A DNA stretch of 9,876 nucleotides. Source: Gammaproteobacteria bacterium UBA2955. GTDB taxonomy: Bacteria > Pseudomonadota > Gammaproteobacteria > Pseudomonadales > Azotimanducaceae. Each line of letters begins with the position of its first letter. Position 1 is the stretch's first letter. The position numbers and the translations under genes were made by a program. Below are positions 1 to 7,335 of the stretch, in pieces. Below the pieces are notes generated by a model. It was not told the DNA's origin and did not search any database. It saw nothing but the letters and a program-made list of their open reading frames with translations. The stretch covers positions 1-9,876 of the forward strand of contig DEBN01000089.1 in the NCBI GenBank assembly GCA_002348825.1. Direction: 5' to 3'.

Positions 1-588
1 CAAGAGGGGGAGTTTGTCAGCTTGGCGGGTCCTTCGGGTTCTGGTAAATCGACATTACTTAATATTATTGGTGGTCTCGACGAACTCAGTGGCGGTTCCG
101 TGATGGTTGGCGGCGTCGAACTGGCGGGCATGAATCCGGCTAAGCTGTCGGCACTGCGCCTGCAAAAAATCGGTTTTGTGTTCCAAGCCTATAACCTGCT
201 GCCGGTGTTGTCGGCTTTGGAGAACGTCGAGTTTATTCTGCAATTGCAGGGCGTTGATAAACAGCAGCGTCGCGAGCGCGCTGAAAAGGCACTGGCAAAC
301 CTGGGGCTTGGGGATTTGGGTGATCGCAGACCCGGGGAACTTTCTGGCGGGCAGCAGCAGCGCGTCGCCATCGCCCGAGCCATTGTTACCGAGCCGGTGC
401 TTCTGGTCGCGGATGAGCCCACGGCGAATCTGGACTCGACCACCACAGAAGAACTGCTGGTGCTGATGAGTAGGCTCAATGTCGAGCTTGGTATGACCAT
501 CATCACTGCGACGCATGACCCCATGGTTATGGCGCATGCCGGACGGCAGGTGCATTTGTTGGACGGTCTCATCGATCGCGATGGTTAA
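1..588 (+). CDS. ABC transporter ATP-binding protein, MacB/LolD class (5' end outside window)
   Basis: This is the ATPase subunit of an ABC transporter, acting on the cytoplasmic face of the inner membrane. The reading frame is open from base 1 and continues upstream (it begins [10 protein letters not shown]), so only the first few tens of residues are missing. Visible in order are Walker A (GPSGSGKST, bases 28-54), the Q-loop ([10 protein letters not shown]), the ABC signature ([14 protein letters not shown]), Walker B with its catalytic Glu ([10 protein letters not shown]) and the switch His (TATHDP). This arrangement and wording are typical of the MacB/LolD/FtsE group, whose permeases often work by mechanotransmission across the periplasm rather than by passing substrate through the membrane. 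All catalytic motifs are intact. The stop codon overlaps the start of the next gene (ATGGTTAA), so the two are almost certainly co-transcribed. The permease is presumably upstream. The substrate cannot be told from this subunit; lipoprotein, lipid or peptide export are all possible. Confidence 0.93.
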   Translation, partial: QEGEFVSLAGPSGSGKSTLLNIIGGLDELSGGSVMVGGVELAGMNPAKLSALRLQKIGFVFQAYNLLPVLSALENVEFILQLQGVDKQQRRERAEKALANLGLGDLGDRRPGELSGGQQQRVAIARAIVTEPVLLVADEPTANLDSTTTEELLVLMSRLNVELGMTIITATHDPMVMAHAGRQVHLLDGLIDRDG

Positions 589-2260
589 GGCTTTGACTGC
601 CTTAGCAAATATTCTTGTTGCGGCGTTGCTGGCGGTTGTTCCGATACCGAGTGTTGCGGCCGATGAATACGCCATTGTGGTTGGCAGCTATGCCGATCAA
701 ACCAATGCAGAACGGGCACGAGTCGGTGTAGAAAGTCATTTGCGCCAACGCGGTATAAGTGCTCAAGTCCGGCTGGTGCCCGCGAACGGACGCACGCGGG
801 TTGCAGTTGTGGCCAATGTTCAAAACCGGCAACGGCTGCTGCAACAACTTCGTCAGGATAAATATCCGGACGCATGGTCTCTGTTGCTGAAGACTCAAGC
901 GCCACCGGTACGAAACGCCGTACCTCTGCAGCAACGGGCAGAGCGTGCACCGCCGGCGCTGCCGAGGAATCCGTCAGCACAGATCACGCGAGCGGCGACA
1001 ACGACAAGCGCTGCGCCACCGCGGTCGGCCCGACGTCAGCAAAGACCTAAGCCCATGGCCGAGCCTATGCAGTTTGACGCCCGCCTAAAGGGCTTCGCGC
1101 TAGCCGCTGATATGCCCGGATCCGATTGGCAGCTTAGCGAGGTGGCAAACCCCACCACGGACGCCAGCGGTGATCTGCGCATTATGTTGAATAAAACCGT
1201 CGGTCCGTTGCAGTTTCAACTGCACCACAGCACAGCCTTGCAAGCGGGCGACGCCGTGCAGTGGGGGCAGGCAGCAATTGCACAAATCGACCAGGTGGCG
1301 GCCAATGACAACGGTCGGTTACTGGATATGACCTGGCAGACAGATTCCGGAGCGCGCCATCAGTGGTCCCACAGAATCGATCGCTTAAGCGCACAGTGGC
1401 GGCAGGGCGACTGGAGCGTCACCCTAGGCCGTCAGGCGGTCAGCTGGGGCAGTGGTATCGTGTTTCAGCCATTGGATCCGTTTAATCCGTTTGCGCCCAC
1501 AGCAGTGGATCGAGACTACAAGAACGGCGACGATCTCGTACTGGCCGAGGCGTTGCTGCCGAATGGCCACGACCTGCAAGTGCTGCATGTTATTCGGCGC
1601 GACCCGCAACAGCACATACGCAAACACGTCAGCAGCACCGCGGCGAAGTGGCATGGCTATGTGTTGAACAGCGAATTTGAACTGATTGTGGCCAAACACT
1701 ACGACCAGGACTTCATCGGCCTCAGCGTGCGCCAGCCCGTAGGGCCCGCGGTAATTCGCACGGATCTGGCTTGGCGCCAAGGGGCTCAAAGTGGCGACCG
1801 CTGGCGTTTACTCGGCATCGTTAATGCCGACGTGGCGTTCCCGATCCGCGATCGCATGGCTTATGTGTTTGCCGAATACTTTCACAACGACTTTGGTATG
1901 CAGCGCATGCCCACGGCCGGAGCCGGGTTGCCGCCGCAATTGGAGACAGCGTTGCTGCGTGGCGAAGTGTTCAACCTGATGCGCGACTATCTTGCTGTGG
2001 GCGCGAGTTACCAATGGCACCCGCTGGTGACCCAGTCGTTGTCGGTGATCAGCAACCTCAACGACGGCAGCGCGCTGCTGCAGGGCCAGATCTCAGTGGA
2101 CGCGGCGCAAAACCAGCAGCTGCAGTTGGGCTACATTGGCGGTTATGCGGAGCCGGGCGATGAATTTGCGCCATTGCCAGTGGCCATCAGCCCCGAGGGC
2201 GAGATCCTGACCCAAGGCGGCAGCGACCGCTATTATCTGCGTTGGGCGTGGTATTTCTGA
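581..2260 (+). CDS. Secreted SPOR-domain protein with predicted outer-membrane beta-barrel
   Basis: A protein of 559 residues. The start chosen is the ATG at 581, overlapping the previous stop, because it opens directly into a Sec signal peptide (residues 1 to about 26, cleavage near PSVA/AD). An in-frame start at 515 would put 22 extra residues before it. Residues about 29-104 look like a SPOR domain ([11 protein letters not shown] at its start), a fold known to bind peptidoglycan strands stripped of stem peptides. Residues about 105-165 are a Pro/Ala/Arg-rich linker. From about 165 to the end come alternating amphipathic strands, a conserved-looking block around 283-306 (GRQAVSWG, then DPFNPFAP) and a final aromatic stretch ending YLRWAWYF. 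A terminal Phe with alternating aromatics is the usual BAM recognition signal of outer-membrane barrels. I infer an outer-membrane barrel with a periplasmic peptidoglycan-binding arm. Coupling with the ABC ATPase suggests they serve one envelope system. The substrate and family name are not recognised. Confidence 0.85.
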   Translation: MVKALTALANILVAALLAVVPIPSVAADEYAIVVGSYADQTNAERARVGVESHLRQRGISAQVRLVPANGRTRVAVVANVQNRQRLLQQLRQDKYPDAWSLLLKTQAPPVRNAVPLQQRAERAPPALPRNPSAQITRAATTTSAAPPRSARRQQRPKPMAEPMQFDARLKGFALAADMPGSDWQLSEVANPTTDASGDLRIMLNKTVGPLQFQLHHSTALQAGDAVQWGQAAIAQIDQVAANDNGRLLDMTWQTDSGARHQWSHRIDRLSAQWRQGDWSVTLGRQAVSWGSGIVFQPLDPFNPFAPTAVDRDYKNGDDLVLAEALLPNGHDLQVLHVIRRDPQQHIRKHVSSTAAKWHGYVLNSEFELIVAKHYDQDFIGLSVRQPVGPAVIRTDLAWRQGAQSGDRWRLLGIVNADVAFPIRDRMAYVFAEYFHNDFGMQRMPTAGAGLPPQLETALLRGEVFNLMRDYLAVGASYQWHPLVTQSLSVISNLNDGSALLQGQISVDAAQNQQLQLGYIGGYAEPGDEFAPLPVAISPEGEILTQGGSDRYYLRWAWYF

Positions 2261-2319
2261 CCCGATTGACGACTTATTTTTCTTCCGTTTCGTCCATTGG
2301 TGCCACAATTGCTGTTGCT

Positions 2320-3234
2320 TCATACCTCCACAGGCTTGCCACTCTCATCCGCTGCAGCCACGTTGGCTTTCTTTGCGTCGATCAGCTGGGGCACGATCTG
2401 ATCCAGTTCTTCCATCGTCCACAGACCGTCGCGCTTTTTGAACTGCTTGATGATTTTGGGCTGCTGCATGATCGCCACGCCGCCACGACCGGTGTGAAAG
2501 ATCTCGGAGGTGATGCCCGCCGAGGCGTCGCTGGCCAGCCAAGCGCAAATGGGTGCAATGTGCTGTGGACCGCCGCTTTCGATGTCACTGTCACCCACGT
2601 TCTCGCCGCGGTTTTCCCGCAGCGGTATGGTCATACGGGTCAGTGCACCGGGTGAAATGGTGTTACTGGTGCAGCCGTATTTCGCCAGTTCCAAGGCGAT
2701 GACTCTGGAAAACCCGGCGATGCCGGCTTTGGCGGCGCCGTAGTTGGCCTGACCAAAGTTGCCGAACAGGCCGGAGACACTGGAAAAATTTATGACGCGG
2801 CCGCCGGTGCGGTTTTCGCTGCGGATGTAGTTGGCGAAGGGCCGGGTACAGCAATAGTGGCCTTTTAAATGCACAGCCATAACCGCGTCCCAGTCGGATT
2901 CTTCCATTTTAAAAATCGTGCGGTCGCGCAGGATACCGGCGTTGTTGACCAGAATGTCCATGCCGCCAAAGCTGTCCAGCGCGGTTTGCACCAAGGCCTC
3001 GCCGCCGCTGACGTCGGCTACGGAATCCGTGTTGGAGACGGCTTCGCCGCCGGCGGCGCGGATTTCTGCCACCACGTCATCCGCGATTTTGCCGGTTCCG
3101 GTGCCGTCGGTGTTGCCACCTAAATCGTTGACCACAATTTTTGCACCCTGTGAGGCCATCATAAGTGCGATTTCTTTACCGATGCCTCGGCCTGCGCCGG
3201 TAACGACGGCGATTTTGTCTTCTAGTCTTTGCAT
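2320..3234 (-). CDS. Short-chain dehydrogenase/reductase, MFE-2 hydroxyacyl-CoA dehydrogenase-like
   Basis: A cytoplasmic NAD(P)-dependent oxidoreductase of 304 residues. The Rossmann nucleotide-binding motif TGAGRGIG is at residues 12-19. Asp37 follows the second strand (VVNDLGG), which usually favours NAD(H) over NADP(H). NNAG is at 97-100, extended as NNAGILRDR, and the catalytic Ser152, Tyr165 and Lys169 (YGAAK) are in place. The NDLGG and NNAGILRDR wording is characteristic of the (3R)-hydroxyacyl-CoA dehydrogenase unit of peroxisomal multifunctional enzyme 2 and of bacterial relatives used in fatty-acid or steroid side-chain oxidation. The protein is longer than a classical SDR of about 250 residues and carries a charged C-terminal tail of about 50 residues after the core. 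The start ATG has a GGGAG Shine-Dalgarno six bases upstream. It is convergent with the SPOR/barrel gene and divergent from the phosphatase gene, with no pathway partner in view. Substrate assignment is inference. Confidence 0.9.
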   Translation of the reverse strand: MQRLEDKIAVVTGAGRGIGKEIALMMASQGAKIVVNDLGGNTDGTGTGKIADDVVAEIRAAGGEAVSNTDSVADVSGGEALVQTALDSFGGMDILVNNAGILRDRTIFKMEESDWDAVMAVHLKGHYCCTRPFANYIRSENRTGGRVINFSSVSGLFGNFGQANYGAAKAGIAGFSRVIALELAKYGCTSNTISPGALTRMTIPLRENRGENVGDSDIESGGPQHIAPICAWLASDASAGITSEIFHTGRGGVAIMQQPKIIKQFKKRDGLWTMEELDQIVPQLIDAKKANVAAADESGKPVEV

Positions 3235-3240
3235 GTTGTG

Positions 3241-3245
3241 CTCCC
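3241..3245 (-). promoter_or_regulatory. Ribosome binding site of the SDR gene
   Basis: On the minus strand GGGAG lies six bases upstream of the ATG at 3234. This supports that start for the dehydrogenase gene, where the protein begins immediately before the Rossmann fold. Confidence 0.7.
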
Positions 3246-3337
3246 AGCCTATTGTTGGCGTCCCCTGTTATTCTGCAGCGCTGCCACTCCCGCCGCCGCT
3301 TGGGCTAACATACCAATACTCGGAGTTGAATTACCAC

Positions 3338-3343
3338 AAGGAA
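3338..3343 (+). promoter_or_regulatory. Ribosome binding site of the histidine phosphatase gene
   Basis: AAGGAA lies four bases before the ATG at 3348 and fixes that start. The rest of the 113-base divergent region (3235-3347) must carry the promoters of both this gene and the SDR gene, but I see no convincing -35/-10 pair there. Confidence 0.7.
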
Positions 3344-3347
3344 CGCT

Positions 3348-4067
3348 ATGACAGCTGATGCCGGCTCTAACGCCGATACTCGTACCGACTACGGCCAAGT
3401 GACCGCAAAGATGGTCAATGATCACTTTGGCAACGGTGGCCAGCGTGCGGTGTTACTGATGCGTCACTCGGCGCGGGAATACAATCGCGACATTAACGAC
3501 TTACTTAATCCGTTAACCGATCATGGCCGCCAGTTAGCTTTATCCATGGGTTCTGAATTGACGGACGCTATCCAATTGCGTGGTTATGCCAGTCCGCCGG
3601 AACGTTGCATGGAAACGGCGGAGTTGGTGCTCAAAGGCGCAGCCGAGAACATGCAAAGCGTGCGACCGTTGGAAGCGCTGGGGATTTTCTACGCTTTGGA
3701 TCACATCCGCATGTGGAAGGGCATGAGCATGAGTGGCGGGTTAGCCGCGTATTTAACTCAGTGGTTCGGTGACGAGATTGAGGCGGACGTAATGATGCCG
3801 CCGAAGTCGGCCGTGGCGATGATTTTGCGGGTGTTGCGCGGCAAGTTGGACGCGCCGGCATTGGCGGCGAAGCCGCAGCTGGATCTGTGCGTCAGCCACG
3901 ACATGACGGTCTATACCGTGCGCCACGGGTCGGGCCTAGAGCCGATTGCCGCAGCGCCGGTAGACTTTCTCGACGGTCTGCTTATGTATCGCGATCAAGG
4001 ACAATTGCTGCTGCGCAGCCATCACGGTGGCGTTGTCGAGGTGCACGAGGACTTATTGTCGCTGTAA
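3348..4067 (+). CDS. Histidine phosphatase superfamily protein
   Basis: A protein of 239 residues with no signal peptide or membrane segment, so probably cytoplasmic. The catalytic core of the histidine phosphatase (phosphoglycerate mutase-like) superfamily is visible: Arg39-His40 in LLMRHSAR (the phosphorylated His), Arg43 nearby, Arg86 in the ASPPERCMETA segment, and the second catalytic His184 followed by Asp185 in CVSHD. PLTDHGRQLA (55-64) is the usual helix after the first motif. The first motif reads RHS rather than the common RHG. Members of this superfamily hydrolyse phosphate from sugars, proteins, nucleotides or lipids, or act as mutases. The substrate cannot be assigned here. It has its own ribosome binding site, is divergent from the SDR gene, and ends one base before the stop codon of uup on the other strand. 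It appears to be a single-gene unit. Confidence 0.85.
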   Translation: MTADAGSNADTRTDYGQVTAKMVNDHFGNGGQRAVLLMRHSAREYNRDINDLLNPLTDHGRQLALSMGSELTDAIQLRGYASPPERCMETAELVLKGAAENMQSVRPLEALGIFYALDHIRMWKGMSMSGGLAAYLTQWFGDEIEADVMMPPKSAVAMILRVLRGKLDAPALAAKPQLDLCVSHDMTVYTVRHGSGLEPIAAAPVDFLDGLLMYRDQGQLLLRSHHGGVVEVHEDLLSL

Positions 4068-4068
4068 C

Positions 4069-5985
4069 TCAGTCGCTTTGTTCCTCTAACTCAATCCAGC
4101 GCTCGGTGGTTTTGTCGAGTTCTGCTTGAGTGTCTGTCAGCGCTTTCAATATGGGTTCGGTCTGTGCAAATGGGCGTTGGAAAAAATCTGTAGCGGCAGT
4201 CTGCGCCTGCAGTTCTGCGACCTGCTGTTCCAGCGCTTCGATTTGTTCGGGCAGTTGCTCCAGCTCCCGTTGCAGTTTGTAGCTGAGACGTTTTTTCGGC
4301 TGCGGTTTGCTCTCTGTGTCTGTGGCTTGGACGTTTGCAGGTTCAGGGTCGCCGCCCGCTGGCTGGTGCTCGACGCCCGGCGCGTCAGCGATACGCAGGG
4401 CGCGTCCTCGAGCTTCCCAATCGCTGAAACCGCCAGGGTAGTCGATCAGGCCGCCGTGGTCCTCAAACACCAAGGTGCTGGTGACCACGTTGTCCATAAA
4501 GGCGCGATCGTGGGACACCAGTATTAGGGTACCTTCGAATTCCACTAATTTCTGTTCCAGCACTTCGAGCATTTCGATGTCGAGATCGTTGGTGGGTTCG
4601 TCGAGTATCAGCAGATTATTCGCGCGGGCGAAAAGTTTGGCCAGCATCAGCCGATTGCATTCGCCGCCGGACAATTTGTGTACCGGCGTGCGTGCGCGTT
4701 GCGGTGTGAACAGAAAGTTTTTCAGATAACCGACGATGTGCCGGTCGGCACCGTTAATGGTGACGTGATCTCGGCCTTCGGCAACATTCCATGCGACGGT
4801 TTGATCGCGATTTAAGGTCTGGCGTACCTGATCAAAGTACCCAACACTCAATTGGGTACCGAGACTGACGCTGCCGCGATCCGGCTGCAGCTCGCCCAAT
4901 AATATTTTTAGTAGGGTGGTTTTGCCGACGCCATTGTTACCTACCAAGCCGATTCGGTCGCCGCGCATCACGCGCAAATTGAACCCGGTGAGCAGGGTTT
5001 CGCCGTCATAGCTGTGAGTGACGTTTTTGGCCTCCAGAACCTTGCGGCCTGATTCTTTGGCGCCAGACACTTCAACCTGAGCGCGGCCCTGTTGTTCAAT
5101 GCGTTTGCTGCGTTCTACACGCAGCGCTTTAAGCGCGCGTACTCGGCCTTCGTTGCGTGTGCGCCGCGCCTTTATACCCTGGCGAATCCATACTTCTTCC
5201 GCTGCCAGACGCTTGTCGAAGAGCGTGTTATGGGCCTCTTCCTCTTCTAAAGCTTGTTCTTTTAAGCGCAGATAGTTGTCGTAGTCGCCAGGCCAACTGA
5301 TGACTTGACCGCGGTCGATCTCGACGATGCGAGTCGCCAGTTTTTGTAAGAACGCGCGGTCGTGGGTAATGAAGACCACGCTGCCAGAATAACCACGCAC
5401 TTCGTGCTCTAGCCATTCGATTGTGGCGATGTCGAGGTGGTTGGTGGGTTCGTCGAGCAGCAACAGATCGGGTTTATTAACCAAGGCGCGCGCTAAGGCA
5501 ACTCGACGTCGCCAGCCGCCAGATAATTCCGCCATCAGTGTGGAGGCAGGTAAGCCCAGTTGGGTGATGATGCTGGCGGCCTGTTGCTCGGGTTGCCAAC
5601 CGCCGAGGGTGTCTATCTGCGATTGCAGTTTCTCGAGTTTTTCTAAGTCGGCATCGTCCGTGGCGTCAGCGCTGAGCTCCGTGTATTCGTCAATTAGGCG
5701 AAACTGCTCGGCAAGTCCTGCGCGTACGCTGTCTAGCACGGTGGTGTTGTCTGCGATGGGCAGCTGTTGTGCGAGGCTGCTGATACGCAGTCCGCTGCGC
5801 GCATTTACGCTGCCCTGATCGGGGAGTTGGCTGCCGTTGAGAATGTTTAGCAACGTTGATTTGCCCGCGCCATTGCGACCAATCAGGCATACGCGCTCGT
5901 TGCTCTCTATGCTGAATTGGGCGTTATCCAACAGCGGCGTATCGCCAAAGGCGATGGACAAGTTGTCGCAGCGAATAAGACTCAT
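4069..5985 (-). CDS. uup: ABC-F family ATPase Uup
   Basis: A soluble ABC-F ATPase of 638 residues with two nucleotide-binding domains and no transmembrane part. Domain 1 has Walker A G36-T44 (GRNGAGKST), signature LSGGW (154-158), Walker B ending DEPTNHLD with Glu179, and switch His208. A charged linker (about 240-305), the ABC-F arm that reaches the ribosomal P-site region in relatives, joins it to domain 2: Walker A G349-T357 (GNNGVGKTT), signature LSGGE (438-442) and Glu463 in DEPTNDLD. The C-terminal region from about 565 contains KLQRELEQLPEQIEALEQQV and reads as a coiled coil, as in E. coli Uup, where this domain binds DNA. The length, N-terminus (MSLI..., ERVCLIGRNGAGKST) and tail all match Uup rather than EttA, YheS or YbiT. 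E. coli Uup affects precise transposon excision and branched recombination intermediates and also contacts ribosomes. It lies 77 bases downstream of ycaQ on the same strand. No strong Shine-Dalgarno is seen before its ATG. Confidence 0.95.
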   Translation of the reverse strand: MSLIRCDNLSIAFGDTPLLDNAQFSIESNERVCLIGRNGAGKSTLLNILNGSQLPDQGSVNARSGLRISSLAQQLPIADNTTVLDSVRAGLAEQFRLIDEYTELSADATDDADLEKLEKLQSQIDTLGGWQPEQQAASIITQLGLPASTLMAELSGGWRRRVALARALVNKPDLLLLDEPTNHLDIATIEWLEHEVRGYSGSVVFITHDRAFLQKLATRIVEIDRGQVISWPGDYDNYLRLKEQALEEEEAHNTLFDKRLAAEEVWIRQGIKARRTRNEGRVRALKALRVERSKRIEQQGRAQVEVSGAKESGRKVLEAKNVTHSYDGETLLTGFNLRVMRGDRIGLVGNNGVGKTTLLKILLGELQPDRGSVSLGTQLSVGYFDQVRQTLNRDQTVAWNVAEGRDHVTINGADRHIVGYLKNFLFTPQRARTPVHKLSGGECNRLMLAKLFARANNLLILDEPTNDLDIEMLEVLEQKLVEFEGTLILVSHDRAFMDNVVTSTLVFEDHGGLIDYPGGFSDWEARGRALRIADAPGVEHQPAGGDPEPANVQATDTESKPQPKKRLSYKLQRELEQLPEQIEALEQQVAELQAQTAATDFFQRPFAQTEPILKALTDTQAELDKTTERWIELEEQSD

Positions 5986-6012
5986 AACAAGTTCAAAGCC
6001 AACGGGTGGCGC

Positions 6013-6018
6013 AGTATA
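6013..6018 (-). promoter_or_regulatory. Possible -10 box for uup
   Basis: On the minus strand TATACT (five of six matches to the sigma-70 -10 consensus) lies 27 bases upstream of the uup ATG, in the 77-base gap after ycaQ. No good -35 is seen at 16-18 bases. It could give uup its own transcript in addition to read-through from ycaQ. Confidence 0.3.
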
Positions 6019-6062
6019 GCGGTTGCTGGATGCAATAGGCGTGACAGCGCGTGGTGTGGGAG

Positions 6063-7280
6063 CTAAAAGTGACGAGCCAATGCCGCGCTGAGCGCTGGCC
6101 CAGCGGATTGCGGCGATATTTGCTCGCAGCTCACGGTGTCGCAGTTCTGGAATTTAGCAAATTCGGGTAGGGCGGCGGCTAATGCCTCGCAGACCGGATG
6201 GATGTCGGTGTCCGCACACTGCAGATGTACGCTTTGCAGCGCCAAGCGTCGCTGGTTGCGATGGGCTTTACAATCCATGCGTCCCACTAATTGATCGCGA
6301 TATACAAGTGGTAATGCGAAGTAGCCGTAGCGGCGTTTCGATGCGGGCACATAACATTCGATTTGGTAATCGAAGCTGAACAGTGATCGCAATCGAGCAC
6401 GTTGGATGACGAAGTTGTCAAATGGCGACAGAATCTGCAGGCGCGAACTTACCCGAGGAAGTGGCTGATCAAGAAAGCCCAAGTGTGCGTAATAGATTTG
6501 TTGATCCGGTAATTGAATTTGTTGCAGTTCGCCGGCATTCAGTCGTCGTTGCACTTCGTGCTTTGTTTTCGCGGCAAGACCGTTGTGACGTCGGCCGTAG
6601 GCGATGCCCGCAAGCGTGACCAGGCCGTGGCACGCCAATTGCTCATCGATAAGATGGTTTGCCCATTCTGTGAGGCTGGGCGTTTGGGTGTTCACAGAGG
6701 TCGGCAACACGCGCTCGGTCAAATCGTAGGTTTTCTGAAATCCGGCGCGCGAACGAACCATCAAATCACCCTGAAGATACAGCCGTTCTGCCGCCTTCTT
6801 CGCCGGCTTCCAGTCCCACCAGCCGCTGCGCCGAACGCCCGGATTTTCCAGATCTCTGGTGCTCATAGGACCGTCACTGCTGATGCGCTGCAGAATATTG
6901 TTCATCATCTTGGTATCGGTGGGCAGCTTGGCGCGGTGTTCGCCGTTGCGCACGCGGGCTTTGTCGATGAGCGAAAAGCGAAAGTCTTTGATGGGCATGT
7001 AAGCGGCGGCGTGGGCCCAGTACTCGTAGACCTCACCCTGTTCCAAAAGTTCGTTGCTCAGGTCTGGTGTGAAGCTCGGCACCCGACTGAACCACGTGTG
7101 ATTGTGCGCACGCTCGATCACACTGATGCTGTCGAGTTGCACGTAGCCTAAATGCTCTATCGCAGCAAGTGCAGCGGCTGCTGCGCCACGACCGAACGCC
7201 CTGGCGGGGGTTAATCCTTGGGCCTGTAGGGCCAAGCGGCGGATTTTTTGCAGGTCTTTGGCACTTGTTACAGTTAACAT
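6063..7280 (-). CDS. ycaQ: YcaQ/AlkX-type DNA glycosylase (interstrand crosslink repair)
   Basis: A winged-helix (HTH_42) DNA glycosylase of 405 residues from the ATG at 7280. Several blocks match E. coli YcaQ, which unhooks alkylation interstrand crosslinks: EYWAHAAAYMP near the N-terminal third, SGWWDWKPAKKAAERL in the middle, and LSPFDNFV, RRYGYFALPL and LVGRMDCKAHR towards the C-terminus. The catalytic motif reads QLD (Gln48 and Asp50 in this numbering, within LGYVQLDSISV). Gln-X-Asp is the YcaQ/AlkX form, whereas Streptomyces AlkZ has Gln-X-Gln. I chose ATG 7280 over an in-frame GTG at 7337 because E. coli YcaQ begins at about this point, the extra 19 residues look like non-coding composition, and neither start has a clear Shine-Dalgarno. 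The gene precedes uup on the same strand and is divergent from ggt. It is expected to act in the cytoplasm on damaged chromosome. Confidence 0.9.
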   Translation of the reverse strand: MLTVTSAKDLQKIRRLALQAQGLTPARAFGRGAAAAALAAIEHLGYVQLDSISVIERAHNHTWFSRVPSFTPDLSNELLEQGEVYEYWAHAAAYMPIKDFRFSLIDKARVRNGEHRAKLPTDTKMMNNILQRISSDGPMSTRDLENPGVRRSGWWDWKPAKKAAERLYLQGDLMVRSRAGFQKTYDLTERVLPTSVNTQTPSLTEWANHLIDEQLACHGLVTLAGIAYGRRHNGLAAKTKHEVQRRLNAGELQQIQLPDQQIYYAHLGFLDQPLPRVSSRLQILSPFDNFVIQRARLRSLFSFDYQIECYVPASKRRYGYFALPLVYRDQLVGRMDCKAHRNQRRLALQSVHLQCADTDIHPVCEALAAALPEFAKFQNCDTVSCEQISPQSAGPALSAALARHF

Positions 7281-7335
7281 ATTTGTCAGATGCGTCGAGG
7301 CGGCGCAGCGGTTGCCGCCGCTCGGAGCTTTGTTC

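Noticed and set aside
515..580. Earlier in-frame start for the SPOR/barrel gene, adding 22 residues.
   Set aside because: The extra residues lie over the ATPase gene in another frame and would bury the signal peptide. ATG 581 gives a clean Sec signal at the N-terminus.
55..675. Open frame of about 206 codons on the minus strand.
   Set aside because: It is antisense to the conserved ABC ATPase, shows no recognisable domain, and reflects the codon bias of the real gene.
2242..2655. Plus-strand open frame of 137 codons across the end of the SDR gene.
   Set aside because: It is antisense to conserved SDR sequence, with no ribosome binding site and no recognisable motif.
3275..3284. Perfect palindrome GCAGCGCTGC in the SDR-phosphatase divergent region.
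   Set aside because: It is only ten bases, has no extension beyond the core and is GC-rich, so chance is a sufficient explanation without conservation data.
3912..3932. A second RHG triplet in the phosphatase (TVRHGSG).
   Set aside because: It lies after the second catalytic His (SHD), not after the first beta strand. The true first motif is RHS at residues 39-41.
6513..7151. Plus-strand open frame of 212 codons inside ycaQ.
   Set aside because: It is antisense to sequence that matches the YcaQ family throughout, and it has low-complexity composition with no recognisable domain.
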